A stretch of 64,000 nt of DNA from Bacteroidota bacterium (GTDB lineage: Bacteria > Bacteroidota > Ignavibacteria > Ignavibacteriales > Ignavibacteriaceae): the NCBI GenBank assembly GCA_021824565.1, contig JAKAKL010000121.1, positions 62,001 through 126,000 of the forward strand. Direction: 5' to 3'. A program made the translations under genes and the position numbers. This document shows positions 18,874 to 28,567 of the stretch, in pieces. How positions within the stretch are numbered: position 1 is the first letter of the stretch; every line of letters begins with the position of its first letter. The notes beneath the pieces were generated by a model. It was not told where the DNA came from. It saw only the letters and a list, made by a program, of their open reading frames with translations, and ran no database searches.

Positions 18874-19908
18874 TTAGAAGGCAATACCGAGAGAAAACTT
18901 CTGTATGTTGGTTAAGCGTCCGAAATTCTGGTACGCATAATCCAATCTTACAGCAACGTTGCCCAACAATATTTGTTTCAAGCCGAAGCCGAGAGAAAAA
19001 GATTCTTCCGAGTCGGTTAAGAACAAAGATTTATATCCGCCTCGGATAGCGATAATATCGTCAAAGACATATTCGCCTCCTACGTTAACGCTTTCGTAGT
19101 TGTCGCTCGGATGAATAGCATCGACTGCGAAAGTTAATTTATGCTTCTCTGTTGAAATAGGGCTGTATGCAAGTCCCACTCTGAAAGTCAGCGGCAGAGA
19201 CCAGTAGTCGGTGCTTAAGTTAGCCGGTATTCTGTTATTGATTCCGGTTGTAGACGGATCTTGAGAATACAATACCAAAGTAGAATTCCCCTGCATCTGC
19301 ATCTTGGTTCCGAAGTTGGAAATCGACATTCCAAGCATGATGCCGTCAAACGGAGTTCTGTATTGAACGCCAAGGTCTGTCGCAAAGCCTATTGCGCTTG
19401 CCTGCCAGATAGATTGATAAATTATTTTAGGATTAAATCCTATAGCAAAATTATCCGTAAGATTTATCGCATAACCGAGACTGAACGCAATGTCTGATGC
19501 GTTGAACACCTGACCGGTGCCGTCGGGCTGATCAACTGTAGTAACTTTCATATCGCCGTATGACGATGATGTAAAGCTGAAGCCAACCGTTCCCATACCT
19601 CCGAGACTGTATGAAGCGGCGAGGTAATTATAAGCGATACCAGCGATCCAATCTGTATGATCGAACATTATTCCCACTCCGTCAATCTTCGCAAGACCGG
19701 CTGGGTTCCAGAAGAACGCGCTTTGATCATCCGATACAGCAACGAAGGCGCTGCCCATTGCAGTAGCCTTAGCGCCCTGGCTGATTGAAAGGAAGTCGGC
19801 TGCCGTAGTACCTCTTTTAGAAACGTTAGCGACAAAATCACTTTGGCAAAATGTCATGGAAGAAAACAAGACCAATGCCGATAAAATATTTATAATTTTC
19901 ATTTTCAT
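18874..19908 (-). CDS. PorV/PorQ family outer-membrane protein
   Basis: GTTAADFLSISQGAKATAMGSAFVAVSDDQSAFFWNPAGLAKIDG, typical PorV/PorQ N-terminus. Confidence 0.88.
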   Translation of the reverse strand: MKMKIINILSALVLFSSMTFCQSDFVANVSKRGTTAADFLSISQGAKATAMGSAFVAVSDDQSAFFWNPAGLAKIDGVGIMFDHTDWIAGIAYNYLAASYSLGGMGTVGFSFTSSSYGDMKVTTVDQPDGTGQVFNASDIAFSLGYAINLTDNFAIGFNPKIIYQSIWQASAIGFATDLGVQYRTPFDGIMLGMSISNFGTKMQMQGNSTLVLYSQDPSTTGINNRIPANLSTDYWSLPLTFRVGLAYSPISTEKHKLTFAVDAIHPSDNYESVNVGGEYVFDDIIAIRGGYKSLFLTDSEESFSLGFGLKQILLGNVAVRLDYAYQNFGRLTNIQKFSLGIAF

Positions 19909-19921
19909 CTTTTTCTCTCCA

Positions 19922-22900
19922 CTACTTAATTACTGCAAATTTGCCAATGTACTCGCCTATGCCCGGTGCGTCAACGTGAAAGATGTAAATGCCGTAGGCG
20001 ATATCCATACCATCCTCGGTAACAAGGTTCCAGGGCAGCGCGCCGCCGCTGTTGAGATTAGTATCATCTTTATATAAAGTTTTTACAAGAGCGCCGGCAA
20101 CAGTATAAATTCTTACTGTACATTTTGCAGGAAGATTTATAAAGTTGATCATGCGTGTACCGCGTCCCGATGCGTATAATGTTCTCGGCTCCCATGAAGC
20201 GGCACATATATAAGGATTCGGCACAACGGAAATCTGCGACAGGCTTTTGTTTGCCGTATTATTATTTACACCTGCCGCCTTAGTTGAATAAGTGAAATAA
20301 TCTCCATTAGCAAAAGGTTTTTTAGTATATATTCTGAATTTGTCGCCTGCTTGAGGATACACTGGAGTCTCGCCAGGATTTAACGGTCCGTCGTAATTGA
20401 TTCTCCATGTGTAATATGTTTGGTTTGAAATCGGAACAGTAAAAATTATTTTATCACCGATCGTAAGAGTTTTTGTATGATCATTATCAATAACTTCTAC
20501 GCCTACCGAATCTCCGGTAGTCAAATTAGTCACCGTAAAGTCAATTGGAATTTTTGTCTGTTTGGTTGTTGCAACTGTATGATCAAAGAAATCCATCTCG
20601 TAATCTGCGGGCCACAATAAATCTCTTGATGCAGATGAATTATCAGGCTGTACGCTTAGGTTCAGATTGCTCTTACCAACATACCAGCCGGTTAATGTAT
20701 CATTGACTGAGATTGTAGTATCATTGTTAAAAGTAAATACCATACCATCGTACGGCGGGCTTGATACTGTTGGTCCAAACACTGTTGCGTCGCCGCCGCT
20801 GACAAGAGTAGTGTCAACGCCGTTCAACGATCTAATAACATCATAAGTTGAAGTTTTGTAATTCGGAACAGTCCCAGTTGCATTAAACTTAATCGAATAT
20901 TTAGCGCCGTCTACAATTGCGCCGGGATTCAAAACCTCCGCGCTCATTGAGCCGGTACCGAGCCCGGTAGTAACCCTGCTTAAATCGCCGGATATTTGAG
21001 GCGGCACATAACCGGCTACAGGAGCGTTCGGAGTAACGACAGCGCAGTTAATATCAACAAAAGTAATATTACCTGCGTAATCCTGACGAATAACTTTTGA
21101 ACATTCAGTCGGCTGCAATCCGGTGGTTCCTCGGTTAGGATCACCTTTCGAATATGAACATACGGCATAATAATATGTCTTTCCGTTCTCTACTGTTGTA
21201 TCAACAAAAGAATGCTGAAGTCCTGTGTTGCTTCCTCTCCAGAAATGAGCGCCGTTAATACCAACAGGATCAGGACCTGAGATCGAGTCAACTAAATCGA
21301 ACTGCGCAATCGGCTTCCAGTATTTTGGTTCGCCCTGCGAGTCTGTTATTAGTTTAACATCATTGAACTGCGGCTCGAGGCTTCTATAAATTGTATAACC
21401 TTCAAAGGATTTCTTATAGCCTTGTTTAGGATCGTTGTTTTCAAAGCCTAAGTAGCGATCCCTTGATAATTCGGCTTTGCTGTCCCAGTAGAGAAATACT
21501 CTCTTATTTCCAGCAACCGCATGAACAGTCGGCGTATAAGGCGGTTTAGAGAAATTATAATTGGCGTTATAAATTGCCTGTACGGTTTGTTTATTGAACA
21601 GCAGGTTATTTAAATCATTTCCCATAACCAGCGCTAAAGAGAATCTTTCTCTTAAACCTTTCTTAAGCGGGAAAGGACCGGATGCAAAGACCATGCTTAT
21701 ATTAACATTCTGAACCAATGTATCTTTGAAGCCGTTATTCATTTTTTGCCACATTACATTATCATTCTTTGGCCAGCCTGCCGTAGGACCTTTGTCTGAT
21801 AATATATAAATCGAAACTGCCGTTAGACCGATTTGATCCGATTCATCTTTATCGGTTTCATCAAAATCAGGTTCTCCATGTGTTGGTAAACCATCGCCTT
21901 CGCCTTCATCTGGACCGGTATAACCAGGATCGGCAGGTCCTAAGCCGTCTCTGCCGACATCGTCATTTAACGGTTCACCGGGATCCCATTTGCCGTTTCC
22001 ATTTAGGTCATCAAAAGAAATCCAGTTATGATTATTATCTATATTATCGTCACGTCTTTCATCTATCATTCCATCCTGATCGTTATCAATACCGTCAAAA
22101 GGATTGCCGGGGCTTTCAAGATAAGCATAGCCTAAATATCCCGTTGCCCAGTTTCCCGGATTTCCAACGCCGCCGGGCGCCCAGGAATATGCGATATCTA
22201 ATGAAGTATTAAAATAAGCGCTGTTGCCAGGCTCAGTAGCATTTGCTCCTCCGATACCAGGATCAGCATAAAAGCCAAATGCCGTGGTATCATAAGTGAA
22301 GTCAGAAATATTTACAATATCATAATGCCAGAAAATTATATCTTCTGCTAAAACATGCGACCATTGAAATCCTCTGATCTCAACTCTTAAACCCAAGCCA
22401 GCGCGGTTTGAATCGCTTTTTATCGGGTAATAATAATAAGGGGCTTTTGTAAATTTTTTATCCTGTGAATCATCTAATACCATAAATGTCTCAAAGTCTG
22501 CGTTCATAACGCCTTTACCAAAGTACCCGTACCACTTTCCGTTCCACGATGGATCTAAACCTAATGCAGCAGGCCAAACTTCCGGATAAGATGTAGGATC
22601 AATATTGATGGCGGGGCTTGTATTCTTCGCATTAAAATATCCTGGGACTGGTTCTAATCCCCAGGGAGTGCCGGTAATTGGATCAGCGCTGTATTGTTCT
22701 CTGTAAGCAGATATAATAGGATTTATTTTTTGACCGCTTGGAGTAGTAGCGCGTGCGCCAATAAGAATTGCCTGCCCATCAAGATAATTATGTCCCGATC
22801 CAGCCGGCCATTCGACGGTTGGGAAAATTTCCCATTTACCAACTTCTCCATCATTATAAAACAAAGTATTGATTCTATTGCCAACCATAACACCCTGCCT

Positions 22901-23038
22901 GCGATACGTAAAATTACCAAGAGGATCCTGTCTGTAAAGTTGTATTCGCGGATCAGGAGCGCCTTCGTCAATTTGCGCAAAAGTGTAGCCGGCAGCAATT
23001 ATCAATGTAAAAATTATTGTTAAAATCTTGTATTTCAT
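19922..23038 (-). CDS. Large secreted protein with Ca-binding-like Asp-rich loops and FlgD-Ig-like C-terminus
   Basis: Signal peptide; GIDNDQDGMIDERRDDNIDNNHNWISFDDLNGNGKWDPGEP; C-terminus VRIYTVAGALVKTLYKDD...GIYIFHVDAPGIGEYIGKFAVIK. Confidence 0.75.
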   Translation of the reverse strand: MKYKILTIIFTLIIAAGYTFAQIDEGAPDPRIQLYRQDPLGNFTYRRQGVMVGNRINTLFYNDGEVGKWEIFPTVEWPAGSGHNYLDGQAILIGARATTPSGQKINPIISAYREQYSADPITGTPWGLEPVPGYFNAKNTSPAINIDPTSYPEVWPAALGLDPSWNGKWYGYFGKGVMNADFETFMVLDDSQDKKFTKAPYYYYPIKSDSNRAGLGLRVEIRGFQWSHVLAEDIIFWHYDIVNISDFTYDTTAFGFYADPGIGGANATEPGNSAYFNTSLDIAYSWAPGGVGNPGNWATGYLGYAYLESPGNPFDGIDNDQDGMIDERRDDNIDNNHNWISFDDLNGNGKWDPGEPLNDDVGRDGLGPADPGYTGPDEGEGDGLPTHGEPDFDETDKDESDQIGLTAVSIYILSDKGPTAGWPKNDNVMWQKMNNGFKDTLVQNVNISMVFASGPFPLKKGLRERFSLALVMGNDLNNLLFNKQTVQAIYNANYNFSKPPYTPTVHAVAGNKRVFLYWDSKAELSRDRYLGFENNDPKQGYKKSFEGYTIYRSLEPQFNDVKLITDSQGEPKYWKPIAQFDLVDSISGPDPVGINGAHFWRGSNTGLQHSFVDTTVENGKTYYYAVCSYSKGDPNRGTTGLQPTECSKVIRQDYAGNITFVDINCAVVTPNAPVAGYVPPQISGDLSRVTTGLGTGSMSAEVLNPGAIVDGAKYSIKFNATGTVPNYKTSTYDVIRSLNGVDTTLVSGGDATVFGPTVSSPPYDGMVFTFNNDTTISVNDTLTGWYVGKSNLNLSVQPDNSSASRDLLWPADYEMDFFDHTVATTKQTKIPIDFTVTNLTTGDSVGVEVIDNDHTKTLTIGDKIIFTVPISNQTYYTWRINYDGPLNPGETPVYPQAGDKFRIYTKKPFANGDYFTYSTKAAGVNNNTANKSLSQISVVPNPYICAASWEPRTLYASGRGTRMINFINLPAKCTVRIYTVAGALVKTLYKDDTNLNSGGALPWNLVTEDGMDIAYGIYIFHVDAPGIGEYIGKFAVIK

Positions 23039-23062
23039 TCTATATTCTCCTAATCGTTAAAT

Positions 23063-25777
23063 CTAAAATCCTACCTGCAAACCGATTCTAACCTGCCGAG
23101 GTGCAGAGAAACTTGTAGGATCATTTAGGTATTGCTGAATTGTGTTTAGTCCGTAAAGAGTTCCGGCTAAATAAGTATATAAATCTATATTAGCTCTTCC
23201 GCTGGATGAATTAACATTTACTTCATTCTTAATATCTAACAGATTATAAACGAGTAGAAAAGCATTTATATCGAGCCCGTTAAACTTGAAATATTTTTCG
23301 GCTCTCATATCAACATTATAAGTAGGAGGCTTAAGACCTCCGTTTTCAAAACGCAGTCCTTGAGATAATCTGGTATCTTCAGTATATGGGAAGCCTGAGC
23401 CGTAATTAAATATTAGTCCTACGTTCCAATCATTTGCTTGACCAAAGTTGAACGCAATGTTTAATGTAGAGCGCTGATCCCAATTTAGCGGAACAACGGT
23501 CTTGTTGGTTTCAATAGGCGGATTAGATTGATTATTATAAAATACAGTCATTGGATCAGAAGCGTCTCCTTCAGCTATCTGATAAGTATAATCTAATTTT
23601 GCGCTGAAGAAGTCGGAGAATCTTTTATCAAGAGTTACAACAAATCCTCTAACATTTCCGTAATCTCTGTTAACGTAACGAGCATAGTTAACTCCTTGAT
23701 ATGTATTAATAATTTCCATACCAAGCAAATTTCTGATGTCGCTGTAATAAACCGTAAAGTCTAAAGAGAGATCGGAGGCAAGAGCCTGCTGTAATCCAAG
23801 TTCATACTTTACAGTTTTCTGTGCTTTCAAATCCGGGTTACCAACTATTGTAGATAATGATGCGCTGAATGGAACTATGTAATTTGAATTAACAAACAAA
23901 TTGGAGAAACTCGGTATTTGGAAAAAATGTCCGTAAGAAAAATGTATAATTCCTTTATCAGTAATCGGGAACGAAATTCCTAAACGCGGACTAATCTGCA
24001 TCTTTGCGGTAGCCTCTGTCATTTGACCGGCATTAACGAAGTTAGTATCTCTTAGAGGGTTTCGAGGATCAGTTAAGTATTGAGAATTTGCTTTGAAGTA
24101 ATCGAATCTTACTCCAAAGTTAAGTATCATAATATCATATTCAGCTTTGTCCTGAACGTATGCTGAAAATGCAACAGGATATTTTGTATAAATTGTATTT
24201 GACAGCGTTGTACCTAACTGGCTGTAAAAAGGAGTGTAGACAGAATCAGTAGTTGACAAAGTATCATTGGTTATCAAACTATATTCGTGATCATATAGTT
24301 TATATAAGTCTAATTCTGCTCCGACACCCAATTTATGAACCTTGGAGAGCTGTGCATTAAGCTGCCACTGAAGAATGCTTTCCAAAGTTTCTCTTTCATA
24401 TCTGCCGGACTGCTGCCCGCCCGATTGAAATGTATAGTTTGAAATCGGAGCGCCCTGGCTTGGATCGACATATCTTTTATCAAAAGGATCGGCATAGACA
24501 TATCCTCTATAGTCATACCGGTTAACAGAAAACTTTAAAGTCTGATAAACACTTTGAGATGGGATATGAGAAATTTGGAATGTGTGAACAAAATTATTCA
24601 TATAGTTATTCATAATTCCGTCTGGCGTCCAAGCCCACGCCTGGCTAAAATATTTATTCCAATCTTTATTCCAGAATAAGCTGTAACTAAATTTAAAAGT
24701 AGGAAGGTTGTAAGTTAGTTTTCCGTTAAAGGAATATCGCTCGGTTGGATTCATAGGAACCCACGAACCGTCTCCCGAATGAGTTATAATATAAATTGGA
24801 TTGCCATTTTGATCAAGTATTGGATTTCCGGCAGGATCTTTTAGTTCCTGCGGGGATTTATCATTTACAGTATAAACTCTTTTACCGTATAAATAACCAT
24901 CATCATGATAATACCTGCCTGTGGTAAAGAAAGTTAGGTTGCTTAAAATTTTAGTCGGACCACTTAAGCTGAATTCATAATTCTTTGTCCTAAATGATGT
25001 AAGCTTTCCAATATTAGGAAATACATTCGTATGACTAGTAACATAGTCTCCGGCATATGCCGAAAGCGAGCCGTGGAATGTCTGTGAACCATCCTGCGTT
25101 ACAATATTTACAACACCGGACATTGCTTGTCCGTATTCAGCATTAAAAGTTCCGCTTATAACTTCCATTTCTCTTATAGATGAATTCTCAACTGATAGAG
25201 GTAAACCGCCGTCATAAGGATCGGTCACCGGCAAGCCGTCAACAAGGTATGAAACTTCATCAGAACGACCGCCTCTAAAGTGTCCGCCGACTACGCCAGC
25301 CTGTAAATTTATAATTTGCCCAACGCTTTCAACAGGCATCATATTTATTTCATTTGAAGAAATTGTTACAGAGGATGAAGTAAGGTCTTTTTGAACTAAA
25401 GGTCTTTGCGCAGTAATTACTATCTCTTTTGCATTTACCGATTTTGTATTCATTTTTACATCAAGAGTAAATGTCAAATCAATTTTAATTGGTACCTTTT
25501 TTATAACAGTTTTTTCATAACCGATTGCGCTGACAATTACAGTATAGTCACCCGGAGGAATATTGTTAATGTAATAATAGCCGTTTAAATCGGCTGCGGC
25601 GCCTAAATAAGTTCCTTCAATTATTACATTAGCACCTACCACAGGCTCGCCGGTAGCAGCATCTAATACTTTGCCTGCAAGCTTACCGGTTGTACCAGCT
25701 TTTGTAAGACTGGAAAAGACTATAACTATGAAGAGCACAGCCATCAATTCTTTTGTCTTCACCAGAAATCGCTTCAT
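23063..25777 (-). CDS. TonB-dependent receptor with carboxypeptidase-regulatory-like N-domain
   Basis: GKVLDAATGEPVVGANVIIEGTYLGAAADLNGYYYINNIPPGDY; VSYLVDGLPVTDPYDGGLPLSVENSSIREMEVISGTFNAEYGQAMSGVVNIVT plug. Start moved from 25849 to 25777 (MKRFLVKTKELMAVLF). Confidence 0.93.
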   Translation of the reverse strand: MKRFLVKTKELMAVLFIVIVFSSLTKAGTTGKLAGKVLDAATGEPVVGANVIIEGTYLGAAADLNGYYYINNIPPGDYTVIVSAIGYEKTVIKKVPIKIDLTFTLDVKMNTKSVNAKEIVITAQRPLVQKDLTSSSVTISSNEINMMPVESVGQIINLQAGVVGGHFRGGRSDEVSYLVDGLPVTDPYDGGLPLSVENSSIREMEVISGTFNAEYGQAMSGVVNIVTQDGSQTFHGSLSAYAGDYVTSHTNVFPNIGKLTSFRTKNYEFSLSGPTKILSNLTFFTTGRYYHDDGYLYGKRVYTVNDKSPQELKDPAGNPILDQNGNPIYIITHSGDGSWVPMNPTERYSFNGKLTYNLPTFKFSYSLFWNKDWNKYFSQAWAWTPDGIMNNYMNNFVHTFQISHIPSQSVYQTLKFSVNRYDYRGYVYADPFDKRYVDPSQGAPISNYTFQSGGQQSGRYERETLESILQWQLNAQLSKVHKLGVGAELDLYKLYDHEYSLITNDTLSTTDSVYTPFYSQLGTTLSNTIYTKYPVAFSAYVQDKAEYDIMILNFGVRFDYFKANSQYLTDPRNPLRDTNFVNAGQMTEATAKMQISPRLGISFPITDKGIIHFSYGHFFQIPSFSNLFVNSNYIVPFSASLSTIVGNPDLKAQKTVKYELGLQQALASDLSLDFTVYYSDIRNLLGMEIINTYQGVNYARYVNRDYGNVRGFVVTLDKRFSDFFSAKLDYTYQIAEGDASDPMTVFYNNQSNPPIETNKTVVPLNWDQRSTLNIAFNFGQANDWNVGLIFNYGSGFPYTEDTRLSQGLRFENGGLKPPTYNVDMRAEKYFKFNGLDINAFLLVYNLLDIKNEVNVNSSSGRANIDLYTYLAGTLYGLNTIQQYLNDPTSFSAPRQVRIGLQVGF

Positions 25778-25867
25778 ATTATATATGTACGGATTATCGT
25801 AATTACACATGATCTTTTTTTCCCAGATAGTAAAATGAAAATTTATCAAACCGACCTTTTATAAAAG

Positions 25868-25897
25868 AAGTGCAGTCCCATAAGAGGGACTGCACTT
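25868..25897 (-). terminator. 12-bp hairpin between secreted-protein gene and TonB receptor gene; terminator or attenuator
   Basis: AAGTGCAGTCCC-N6-GGGACTGCACTT; on minus strand followed by CTTTTAT. Confidence 0.6.
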
Positions 25898-25904
25898 AAG
25901 GATT

Positions 25905-28493
25905 TTACTTAAGCAACATCATCTTTTTAACACTTTGGAATGAACCTGATTCTAGCTTATAGAAATAAACACCGCTTGAAAGGCTCGAAGCGTTAAATTG
26001 AATTGTATATTTCCCTTGATTCTGGAATTGATTAACCAAAGTTGCTACAACGCGACCTAAGATATCATATATCTTTAATGAAACCATTCCGGGTTTCATT
26101 AACGAATACTGTATCTGGGTCGATGGGTTAAACGGATTAGGATAATTTTGAGATAGCTGATAGCTGTTAACAACATTATTTGATTTATCCTTTATGCCGG
26201 TAACAGACCATTTGTTTCCAATCCATGTATACGACCAAAGAGAAACATTAGACCAAGAATTACCATTAGCAATTGGGGAATAATCGAGCTGTCCGTCTCT
26301 AGATGTTTTGCCCGGGCTTACGCTATTGATTTCAAAGTCAATAGGTATTCTCATACCTTCCTGAGGAACAAATACATTATCATTTCTCACAGCACCGTTG
26401 TCACCCTTATGAGCCAAATCTGTCCAAGGAATTCTTGCTTCAACATTATAGCCTGCAAGAGGATCAGGGAATCTAGCATTGTTCCATTGATAATTTGAGC
26501 CGTAAAGTTCAAGACTATCGACGCCCATATTATCTATTCTAATATGGTTTTGACAGAATCTAATATGATAATCCGGTTCAGAACCAGACTGGAGGCTAGT
26601 ATGAGGAGCGCCATGCCAATCGTATGCGCCAAAGAATAGATCAGGACAAGAATTTTCATAAGATAATCCTGTCGCATCCAGATTAGGATCATAATAAACG
26701 TTGCTTGCATTAACATGGAAAGCAACATATAAATAATTAGCGTCTACGGCTAAATAAGCATCCGCAGAGCATACAGTATCATTAGGAATAAAGGTATTTT
26801 GAACAACTGTACCGCTATGATCGCTTACATACATTCTGAAAGGAGTAATTCCTGACCATTCACTAAGATCCGCATCCGCAGCAAACCCTGTCGGAGCGCC
26901 CCAATGAATTGTAGTAACACCTAATGCCATATTGGTTGTAGGTGATCCTGTAGCTCCAGGTGTGCCAAGAATTCCAGCATCGCTTCTGCAAACAACTGCA
27001 TAATAATAGGAAACATTCTGATCTGTTCCCGGGGCTTTCAATAAATGCGTATAGGTTTGAGTTCCTTTCGGAATACCTGAAGTAGCAAGTTCGACGCCTT
27101 TAGCAGTAATATCAGTAATAGGATTAAATGAATAATAAATATTGTAAGTACCATTTGGCTGATCAGCAACATCATTCCAAACGATTGTATTTGAGTTATC
27201 TCCATTTGCAATAACAGTAACACCGGTAGGAGCAACTGGAGGAATTACATTGATGGTCGGATTACCTGTCCAAATATTGGTTAGATAAGCAACTTTGCCG
27301 TCGATCCTGCTTGGAGAAGCACTGTCGTGCTGGGTCATTATACCAAATGTGTTAACATTAGAAGGATCAAATCCGGTTGTATTATCCTGAGGAACGAAAT
27401 CGCGCAGAGCAAAAGAATACTGATGCCAGTTTGTATCTGCCGCAGCGTTGAATACGAAACCAACTTTACCAACACCGTTTTCAAATTGCGCTCTAAGAGA
27501 ATCTCCAACAGCATTTGTCTTCATCAAGAATTTTAAACTGTCAACAGGCCATCCGCCGGAAAGATTAAACGGAGTAGATAAAGAGAATCCGAAACCGCAC
27601 CAGCCGTTCAAATATTGGTCGCCCATTGTCCACATTAAAGCATTTGAATTTGGAACCGGACCGGCATTATTTGCCACTGCAATGCTTGCATTGCCCCATG
27701 ACCACGGCGTTCCTAATTGACCCGGTATAGAAATACCATTAAAGATTACGAAAGGAATAGGCTTGTTACCTGTTCTATCGAATCCATCAATTTTGAACTC
27801 TAATGAATCTAAAGGAACATTAGCGAAACCGGCAGGCGGATTTGGACTTGAGGAAGTGGTTGTTGTAACACAAACTATATTCCAGCCCGTCAATTTATCT
27901 ACGTTTAGCTTATCATCATTGTAAGTGAATCCTCCCCAGTTTCCAGGAGCTTCAACGAAGCCGCTGTCGCCAGGAGTAACAGTACGACCGTTTGAATTAA
28001 TTTCATGAAGCGGAATTTTTAGCTGATACCAATCTTTTACCGAATCAAGAACCAAGTCATTTTGATAGATATAGGTTTCAGGCTGAGCGGTACCGTCAGG
28101 ACCGCGATCAACCAGTTGAATTCTAAACGACATATATTGAGGATATATAGGAGCTCTTACGATTTTTATCCATAACCTCAAAGTGTCGCTGGAACTCCAG
28201 TCCATAAATTGACCGGTAGGCATACTGTATATCAACTGAGAGTAACTGCCCCAAGGATGCAAGGAGTCGATCGCAGTTTTAATATCAAGGGAAGCTACGC
28301 CTGCACTTGCTACATAATCAGTAGAGTCTTGCTTCCAATGAAAATAGCTGTGACCGCCTTCGACATTGTGGGTCCAGACAAAGTTAGTGTCTGCTGCTAT
28401 GTTGTCAAAATTCTGTATCATAACTTCCTGTGCAACTGCAACATAAGTCCATGATAGGAGAATAAAGAAAACAGGTAAAATAACTTTTTTCAT
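25905..28493 (-). CDS. Secreted carbohydrate-binding-like protein (CBM9-like domain, fnIII, T9SS sorting domain)
   Basis: FAADADLSEWSGITPFRMY...AYLAVDANYLYVAFHV (CBM9-like); C-terminus NYPNPFNPSTQIQYSLMKPGMVSLKIYDILGRVVATLVNQ. Confidence 0.8.
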   Translation of the reverse strand: MKKVILPVFFILLSWTYVAVAQEVMIQNFDNIAADTNFVWTHNVEGGHSYFHWKQDSTDYVASAGVASLDIKTAIDSLHPWGSYSQLIYSMPTGQFMDWSSSDTLRLWIKIVRAPIYPQYMSFRIQLVDRGPDGTAQPETYIYQNDLVLDSVKDWYQLKIPLHEINSNGRTVTPGDSGFVEAPGNWGGFTYNDDKLNVDKLTGWNIVCVTTTTSSSPNPPAGFANVPLDSLEFKIDGFDRTGNKPIPFVIFNGISIPGQLGTPWSWGNASIAVANNAGPVPNSNALMWTMGDQYLNGWCGFGFSLSTPFNLSGGWPVDSLKFLMKTNAVGDSLRAQFENGVGKVGFVFNAAADTNWHQYSFALRDFVPQDNTTGFDPSNVNTFGIMTQHDSASPSRIDGKVAYLTNIWTGNPTINVIPPVAPTGVTVIANGDNSNTIVWNDVADQPNGTYNIYYSFNPITDITAKGVELATSGIPKGTQTYTHLLKAPGTDQNVSYYYAVVCRSDAGILGTPGATGSPTTNMALGVTTIHWGAPTGFAADADLSEWSGITPFRMYVSDHSGTVVQNTFIPNDTVCSADAYLAVDANYLYVAFHVNASNVYYDPNLDATGLSYENSCPDLFFGAYDWHGAPHTSLQSGSEPDYHIRFCQNHIRIDNMGVDSLELYGSNYQWNNARFPDPLAGYNVEARIPWTDLAHKGDNGAVRNDNVFVPQEGMRIPIDFEINSVSPGKTSRDGQLDYSPIANGNSWSNVSLWSYTWIGNKWSVTGIKDKSNNVVNSYQLSQNYPNPFNPSTQIQYSLMKPGMVSLKIYDILGRVVATLVNQFQNQGKYTIQFNASSLSSGVYFYKLESGSFQSVKKMMLLK

Positions 28494-28567
28494 TTGTTAT
28501 CTTCCTTTCGTTAGTTAGTGAATTAAACAGTTAATTAAATTAGAACATAAGTTGATTAAGAAACTCA

